A stretch of 64,000 nt of DNA from Aedes albopictus (taxonomy: Eukaryota; Arthropoda; Insecta; Diptera; Culicidae). The translations under genes were made by a program, and so were the position numbers. Location: contig NC_085138.1 of the NCBI RefSeq assembly GCF_035046485.1, positions 368,593,238 to 368,657,237 on the forward strand. Direction: 5' to 3'. This document shows positions 58,264 through 64,000 of this stretch, in pieces. Within the stretch, counting starts at the first letter, position 1; every line of letters begins with the position of its first letter. The notes below the pieces were generated by a model, which searched no databases, had not been told where the DNA came from, and saw nothing but the letters and a program-made list of their open reading frames with translations.

Positions 58264-58691
58264 AAAATCGCGAGGCAAATTGTTAGAAAGAGAGGCAAGA
58301 TAGGAAAAATAACACGGCGTCCCGTTTCACCTTAACCATCTAGTAAACGCCCATGAGACCCCCGTAATCTAGACTAGCCTAGTCTACACTTACAAAGCCA
58401 TCACTTGGAAGAATCCTGGAACACGATAAAAACGACTACTTTTATCATTTTTTGTCATCAAAGATGCGTTTCATCTATTGAAGCGGCCAGACCTGCCGTG
58501 CAGTGTCATTACATACAGATAAACAAAACCATAAAACGGCGACATTTCGTCAGCCGATCCGTATAGTATGTATTGTAGATATCCAGCAGAAACGTTGGGA
58601 GTGGCACGGCTAAGAAAGTTAATGTCACTCCGTTGAAGCTCTTCATCCTGGAATGGGAAATAGGGATTTAAGCCTTATATCCTGCCTTTTT
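58264..58691. other. No feature recognised
   Basis: No repeats or frames of note. Confidence 0.35.
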
Positions 58692-58861
58692 TCATGAGTT
58701 GGGGTATAGTTTTAGGATTAAACGCCCTTGTTCGATCTCTGAAATGAAAAGAAAAAAACAATATGACAATCCCTTCTCCGGATGTATGAAATAACCCAAA
58801 TGTCGTGTACGAACGTAGTGGAACCCAATCCTGCATAAAAACTATACCCCAACCCATGAAA
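58692..58861. mobile_element. 170-bp MITE with TTGGGGTATAGTTTT ends
   Basis: TTCATGAGTTGGGGTATAG and its complement CTATACCCCAACCCATGAA at the two ends. Confidence 0.6.
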
Positions 58862-58863
58862 TT

Positions 58864-58945
58864 ACCGGGGCCCGGGGCGTAGTGGTCACACGTTCGCTTC
58901 CTGAGCGGATGGTCATGTTTTCGATCCCAGCCCCGAGACACTTGC
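58864..58945 (+). repeat. tRNA-like sequence
   Basis: A-box-like GGGCGTAGTGGTC (58875), B-box-like GTTTTCGATCCC (58917-58928), T7 following. The stems do not form a good acceptor, so tRNA-derived repeat. Confidence 0.45.
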
Positions 58946-59228
58946 ATTTTTTTGTCAGTTACTCTTCCCCCCGAGAGCGGCTGACACCTGACCCTCTTCT
59001 GAGCCTATAGCTCTAACGGAACCGGAAACTTAGGTATTGGCAAACGGCAATTCATAATGGACGACCCTCAATCGGACTGGAAAAGAAACAACAGCTAACA
59101 TCAAAATCATCATGTTCATCATTCTAGTAAGTGGAGGTACCTGCATACGCACGTTATTTTCATTCGTTCTGTTCTGAACGGCTAAAAGTGCAAATTTGAT
59201 TGCTCATAAACACCGAAATTGAATGTAC

Positions 59229-59521
59229 TTAGGCCGGAACAAATCTAATTTTCTTCTTTTGTCACAATACTCGTTGGCTCGCTAAGGGGGAGGACAATAA
59301 ATAATAAATGTATTTGATGAAGAAATACCCAAACAATTCGGCAAAATCTATAAACTCATCGGATTTGTTACGAAATTTTCTATGCAACTCCAATTTCACC
59401 TTAAAATTTTAAAATTTCTTGAATAATTTATTGGTGCCCCCCTTCAAAATGTTGAATTTCGACCAAAATTTTCCGAGGGGGCGGTGACATAAGAGAAAAT
59501 CGAAATTTGTGTCAGCCTTAT
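59229..59521 (+). repeat. ~290-bp dispersed repeat
   Basis: Near-identical inverse of 49624-49914, diverged relative of 47528-47800. No terminal inverted repeats evident. Confidence 0.75.
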
Positions 59522-60055
59522 AAATAAGTGACTAGACTAACTCATCATAGCGAATTTGTATTACATTCATCAGTGATAATAGTAAATTTACGATTAATTT
59601 GGTCATATCAACTCCATTCCATTACAATGGATAAAAAATGCAAAAAAGTGCTCACTCGTTGTCAACGTTGATAATGACCTGTATACGGTGTGTGAAGGGA
59701 ATTGCGCCAAATATTTCCACGCTGCCTGTGTCGGTATCACCGAAGACGATCTGTGTGCGTTATCCGGCAATATTATTTGGATGTGCGATGCCTGTATGGC
59801 GCTATTCTGTAGGATGAGAGAGAGAATGCATACCGATGCGAGTATGAACACGGAATCATCCCACGAATCCTCCCTGTCGGTTGAAGATCGACTTAACGAT
59901 GTGAAATGCGCAGTAGGTACAAGAAATCGCTGATATGTTTTCAAAAGTTATTCCGAAGCCTAATGTAGCTGCTCCGATTTGCCAATCTACGCCTGTATCT
60001 TCCCCCAAATCTCACGACGGACCAAGCGATGTGGTCGCTGGTGGACGAGTACCTG

Positions 60056-60364
60056 CACGCTAACGCCGCTCAGCACTAAAGTGCATAATTTCCAGACTAC
60101 ACCAAAAATGTGTAACCCTTGCACATTTACAAAATCAGCTCCAGTGTCCGCAATATTGTTAAAATCGCAAAAATTTTTGTATGCCAATCTAGCTAGGATT
60201 ACTAGTGACCTTGGAAAACAAAAAAAAAATCAACATTTCGCATCTAGAAGAGTGTACGAGCTGTTTTTTGAGAATGTGTAACTGCTGCACATTTTTGTGT
60301 GGTCTGGAAATTATGCACTTATGAGTAGGTCTTACACATTTCAGTGCTGAGCAGTTTTAGCGTG
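60056..60364. mobile_element. 309-bp MITE, CACGCTAA ends, copy 1
   Basis: Inverted CACGCTAA ends and inner GTGCATAATTTCCAGACYACAC arms. Flanked by GTACCTG on both sides (60049-60055 and 60366-60372). Confidence 0.7.
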
Positions 60365-60389
60365 TGTACCTGACCTATCGCAGTGCAAG

Positions 60390-60654
60390 CACCGACGAAC
60401 CGATGTGACAGCTAGAACAAACAAATTCAAATTTGTTGTCCACGACGCCATGATGCAAAATAGCCGAACACTGTCGCCACCTCTATAACGGTTCGCGTTG
60501 GTTTGCTAGCTTGATCCCAAACCCCCGTGTGTTCATATAGGAAGAGGTTCGCGTCTGCGCTGATTTGACAGAAGGGTTCGCTCGCTTTGCTGGTCGACCG
60601 TTAAATTGAGGGGGGACAGTTTTGAAACACCACTGTCACGTCGGTTCGTCGGTG
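60390..60654. mobile_element. 265-bp foldback with CACCGACGAACCGA ends
   Basis: Ends CACCGACGAACCGATGTGAC and complement; GTGCAA follows on the right and precedes on the left (60383-60389), consistent with a 7-8 bp duplication. Confidence 0.65.
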
Positions 60655-60662
60655 GTGCAAAT

Positions 60663-60884
60663 TATAGATAGTAGAGTAAACATAGATCCGTGTTGATGAA
60701 TCCGTTGTATCCAAACGAACTGTCAAAATCTGTATCCAAACGAGCATGACGTCACGATTTGGACAACATCAATGGAGCGCATGACGTCATATTCAACCAT
60801 CGCACTCTTGAAAATTACTACTTACACGCTTGAAACATTTTAGTCAGTGGTGTCCGCGGATCTATGTTTACTCTACTATCTATA
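60663..60884. mobile_element. 222-bp hAT-like MITE with perfect 8-bp duplication
   Basis: GTGCAAAT at 60655-60662 and 60885-60892; perfect 28-bp inverted ends starting TATAGATAGTAGAGTAAACA. Confidence 0.85.
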
Positions 60885-60936
60885 GTGCAAATGCCTGACT
60901 GTGAAACTTTTTCGTTGTACCTAAGTAATGTCGATA

Positions 60937-61244
60937 CACGCTAACGCCGCTCAGCACTAAAGTGCATATTTTCCAGACTACACCAAAAATGTGTAACCCT
61001 TGCACAATTACAAAAACAGCTCCAGTGTCCGCAAAATCGTTAAATTCGCAAAAAAAATGTGTACGCCAATCTAGCTAGGTTTACTAGAGACCTTGGAAAA
61101 CAAAAAAAATCAACATTTGTCATCTAGACGAGTTTACGCGCTGTTTTTTGAGAATGTGTAACTGGCACTCATTTTTGTGTGGTCTGGAAATTATGCACTT
61201 ATGAGTAGGTCTTACACATTTCAGTGCTGAGCAGTTTTAGCGTG
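60937..61244. mobile_element. 308-bp MITE, CACGCTAA ends, copy 2
   Basis: About 90 percent identical by eye to copy 1 at 60056. Flanks GATA / TAGTAG close the interrupted ORF1 frame (N-V-D-S-S) if only TA was duplicated. Confidence 0.75.
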
Positions 61245-61480
61245 TAGTAGTGCCACAGAAAATGATATCAGTGTGTTAATATCACGTTCTCTAAATGTTC
61301 CTTTATCGTGCTGTAATGATGTAGTAAAGCTTGTGCCCAAAAACAAAAATGTATCTGTATTATAAAATGTGTCGTCTAAAGCTGTATTGAGAACGGATTT
61401 GAAACCTTTAGCATTGAGCGCATCTACGTGGCCTTAACGAATTAGATATCGCGAATTTGTAAATCGGATGAATGAAACTT

Positions 61481-61725
61481 GGAAGCCCTAAAGAACTGAA
61501 TTTGTCAAATGATGTTTAATGGATTAAGTGTTTCTACGTCAATTTGAATGACCTTGAGGTGAATGTTTTTTATATTCGCGTTGATTGTATCGATTGTAAT
61601 GTAATGTATGGAATTATTATTTACCGTAGTGTATATGTTTTGTTGTATTTTAGCTTAAAGAGGTTCAGTAAGACCATTATAGGTCAGTTGGGCATACCGA
61701 AATAAACAAATAAACAAATCGAAAG
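61481..61725 (+). mobile_element. LINE 3' UTR and (AAATAAAC)n tail
   Basis: Follows the ORF1 remnant; ends GGGCATACCGAAATAAACAA with AAATAAAC repeats to 61721, a typical non-LTR tail. Confidence 0.5.
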
Positions 61726-62110
61726 TGAAAGAATACAAGAAGGCGCAGCACAAAAGTGTAAGTGCAGCTGCCAATGAGACATTTTACGAAGTGACGACAA
61801 CAATGTTGATGATGATATTGATTTTCACGGATTATTAGACGCTACCTCCTGTCAAAATTCATTCATAATATCGGCTCGTAAAACGGACTATTGGAATCGC
61901 TCTTGTAGTGCCCTAGTGGACAAAAGAGCTATAAATTAGGTTAAGTGGTCAAAAATTTAAAAAAAAATAAAAAAAAACATGAGATCATCCCACCCAATTG
62001 AGATGAATCTGAAATCCTTTTGAACCCATCGTTTTATAGAAGCTCCGAAGCCTGGAACCTCCTCCTCAAACCCTTCTCTGTAACCCCCTTCGAAATCCCC
62101 TGACATTCTC
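61726..62110. other. No gene; short CCTGAAAC-type block at its end
   Basis: 61726-62030 shows nothing recognisable except an A-run at 61959-61978; 62040-62110 holds CCTCCTCAAACCC / CCCCTGACATTCTCCTGAAG units. Confidence 0.4.
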
Positions 62111-62181
62111 CTGAAGCCCTCTTAATTATTTGGGGCCTGATTTTTTTCCAAGCGTTAGTATACCGTTTCGTAGATGTAATT

Positions 62182-62430
62182 CTATAATTTTGATATCCGA
62201 AAACATACATACATACATTTACATATTTGCTCAACGTCACATTTAAGACAAGACATAATCATCAATAGTACGCTACAATACTCGGTTTGTGGCTGCCGTT
62301 CTCTATCTTCGGTCGCGACCAATGCTCGCCAGGTCACGCTCCACCTGGTCCGCCCATCGTACTCTCTGCGCTCCACGCCTTCTTGTGCGAGCTTTACAGG
62401 GTTGTTATCCGGCATTCTTGCAACATACAC
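62182..62430 (-). pseudogene. 3' end of an RTE-like LINE (ORF2 C-terminus and tail)
   Basis: On the minus strand VARMPDNNP, then (after a frameshift) WADQVERDLASIGRDR and ATNRVL with a stop, followed by a tail ending (ATGT)n at 62208-62220. It continues the reverse transcriptase remnant at 62834-64000 after a gap of about 0.4 kb. C-terminus and tail match the plus-strand fragment at 6580-6700. Confidence 0.65.
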
Positions 62431-62833
62431 TGTCCACTAGACATGTTTACATTTAAGGAAATGTCTCGAATCCCACTGGTCAAGTAAATATCATAATTCT
62501 CATGCCAAAATGAACTTCTGGTCAAACTTTCAGCTAGATTGATAAAGATTTCGATGTGCTTCAAGTCGATTTGGTAATTTTAGGCTTTTCTACACTTTAA
62601 AAAATCATAACTTTCGAACGAAAAAACATACAGTTAGGATTACAGCTCGAAATCAAAGCTTGTTATGTCCCACAAAAGTCGTCCATACATACTTGTACAA
62701 TTCTTGCAAGTTATGTCAGTAATAAATTGAGTTTTGTTCTAAGTGGTACCGAAAAATCTGTTATCTTGTAGTCGAAATGGCCTGGGAAGCATGGAATGAT
62801 GAAATTTTGGGAGTTGAAATACCCAGGAGATAG
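62431..62833. repeat. Insertion within the LINE, containing a dispersed repeat
   Basis: 62450-62585 matches 54625-54730. The remainder is unidentified. It sits where the LINE frame should run on from the SSIFNN region to VARMPDNN. Confidence 0.5.
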
Positions 62834-64000
62834 TCATGTCATATCTCTCAAGACGAACCCCGTTCGAGATAATTCAGCAGCTTTTTGAAATAAATTATTA
62901 AAAATGCTGGAAGCCGTGCCACACGTATCCTTCCGGCATTGGCCGTAAAGTTCAGCGAGCTCGTGGTTCATCCTTCTCCGCCACACACCGTTCTCCTGCA
63001 CACCGCCGAAGATCGTCCTTAGCACGCGTCGCTCGAAAACTCCGAGTGCTTGCAGGTCCTCCTCGAGCATGGTCCATGTCTCGTGCCCGTAGAGAATCAC
63101 CGGTCTTATTAGCGTTTTGTACATGGTGCATTTGCTGCGTGGGTGAATCTTTTTCGACCGCAGTTTCTTCTGGAGCCCGTAGTAGGCCCGACTTCCGCTG
63201 ATGGTTCGCCTCCGAATTTCACGGCTCACGTTGTTGTCAGCCGTCAGTAAGGATCCGAGCTAGACGAATTCCTCCACCACCTCGAAAGTATCCCCGTCTA
63301 TCGTAACATTACTACCCAGACGGATCCGGTCGTGTTCGGTTCCACCTACCAGCATGTACTTTGTTTTTGAGGCATTCATCACCAGTCCTCTGCTGCTTCG
63401 CGTTTCAGGCGGGTGTACAGCTCTACCACCGTTCCAAATGTTCTGGCGATAATGTCCATGTCGTCCGCAAAGCACACAAATTGATCGGATTTTGTGAAAA
63501 TCGTTCCCCGGGTTTTGAGCCCGGCTCCTCGCATCACACCTTCCAGAGCGATGTTGAAGAGCAGGCATGAGCGTCCGTCACTTTGTCGCAGTCTCCGGCG
63601 AGATTCGAATGAATTGGATAGTTCACTCGAAACCCTTACGCAGTTTTGCACACCGTCCATCGTTGCTTTAATCAGTCTAGTCAGCTTCCCAGGAAAGCCG
63701 TTTTCGTCCATGATTCTCCATAGCTCTGCGTGGTCGATACTGTCGTATGCCGCCTTGAAGTCGATGAACAGGTGATGCGTTGGGACCTGGTATTCACGGA
63801 TCTGGAGGATTTGCCGTACGGTAAAGATCTGGTCCGTTGTCGACCGGCCGTCGATGAAGCCGGCTTGATAACTTCCCACGAATTTATTTGTTTTAGGTGA
63901 CAGACGACGGAAGATGATCTGGGATAGCACTTTGTAGGCAGCATTCAAAATAGTGATGGCCCTGAAGTTCTCACATTCCAAATGGTCGCCTTTCTTGTGA
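62834..64000 (-). pseudogene. RTE-like non-LTR retrotransposon reverse transcriptase, degenerate, runs off the window
   Basis: Reverse transcriptase of a LINE. On the minus strand, 63981-63379 reads FRAITILNAAYKVLS, GSYQAGFIDGRSTTDQ, the motif A segment FIDFKAAYDSID (Asp present) and motif C CFADDMDII. A frameshift near 63390-63400 leads to NASKTKYMLVGGT and EEFV-stop-LGSLLTADNN (TAG at 63262-63260 replacing a Tyr codon), then YKTLIRPVILYGHETWT, FERRVLRTIFGG and RRRMNHELAELYG to about 62935. The LIRPVxLYGxETWT block is common to RTE-type and related LINEs; clade is not certain. The N-terminus (endonuclease) would lie beyond 64000. Inactive because of the frameshift and stop. Nearby plus-strand frames are shadows. 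Confidence 0.85.

Larger units (their letters stand above)
59627..61480 (+). pseudogene. CR1-like LINE ORF1 with PHD finger, broken by frameshifts and four insertions
   Basis: ATG at 59627 (MDKKCKK). A one-base shift in the A-run at 59641-59646 separates it from the rest of a C4HC3 PHD finger: CKKC, CEGNC, YFHAACVG and WMCDAC, to 59800. A second shift near 59925 precedes DMFSKVIPKPN. Remaining pieces are SLYLSNVD (60913-60936), then SATENDISVLISRSLN, DVVKLVPK, NVSSKAVLRTDLK, STWP and REFVNR up to about 61480. PHD fingers are known in ORF1 of CR1-clade non-LTR retrotransposons, whose ORF1 ends in this VKLVPK...TWP...REF pattern. Short elements at 60056-60364, 60390-60654, 60663-60884 and 60937-61244 split it. 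ORF2 is absent. Clade by motif only. Confidence 0.65.

Noticed and set aside
59688..59933. Host PHD-finger gene
   Set aside because: Frameshifts on both sides and downstream LINE ORF1 motifs show a retrotransposon remnant.

Overview
The window looks like a culicine mosquito chromosome, most likely Aedes. It is AT-rich, packed with nested short transposons, non-LTR retrotransposon debris and degenerate satellites, and carries one recognisable host gene. The genus call rests on my recollection of typical Aedes repeats (tRNA-derived SINEs, foldback elements, TTAA and TA elements) and not on a search.

The gene is a senseless (Gfi-1 family) zinc-finger transcription factor on the minus strand. 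Five coding exons run from an ATG at 43079 to a stop at 8396: 43079-42941, 42873-42721, 42663-41960, 32279-32129 and 8877-8396. All junctions have GT/AG ends and compatible phases, and they sum to 1629 nt (542 residues plus stop). Four C2H2 fingers fill residues 333-438, two per exon, the pairs being 23 kb apart. The 3' UTR probably extends to about 7090. It contains two sites strongly complementary to miR-9a, the microRNA known to repress senseless in Drosophila. The 5' UTR is uncertain; a TATA box at 56772-56767 with a splice donor at 55996 is the best candidate, and a second donor lies at 44470.

Layout. 1-7.0 kb: transposons and a decayed LINE fragment. 7.1-8.9 kb: senseless 3' UTR and last exon. 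8.9-32.1 kb: intron 4, holding a SINE, a 1.6 kb element, about 3.6 kb and 5.2 kb of a degenerate TTCCTCCAGGAATT-type array, several foldback elements, a TTAA element and a 1.7 kb GGACTTGGATTT array. 32.1-32.3 kb: exon 4. 32.3-42.0 kb: intron 3, with roughly 150-bp tandem repeats and about 97 copies of an 11-bp unit. 42.0-43.1 kb: exons 3 to 1. 43.1-57.2 kb: probable 5' region with more nested elements, including a 666-bp near-perfect palindrome. 57-64 kb: a CR1-like LINE ORF1 broken by a cluster of short transposons, and an RTE-like reverse transcriptase pseudogene running off the right end.

I found no second host gene, rRNA, CRISPR array or intact transposase. The most interesting observations are the conserved miR-9a/senseless site pair, a stop-free in-frame 57-nt intron, three elements that repeat their own terminal motif internally, and several insertions whose empty site or interrupted reading frame can be read within this same window.
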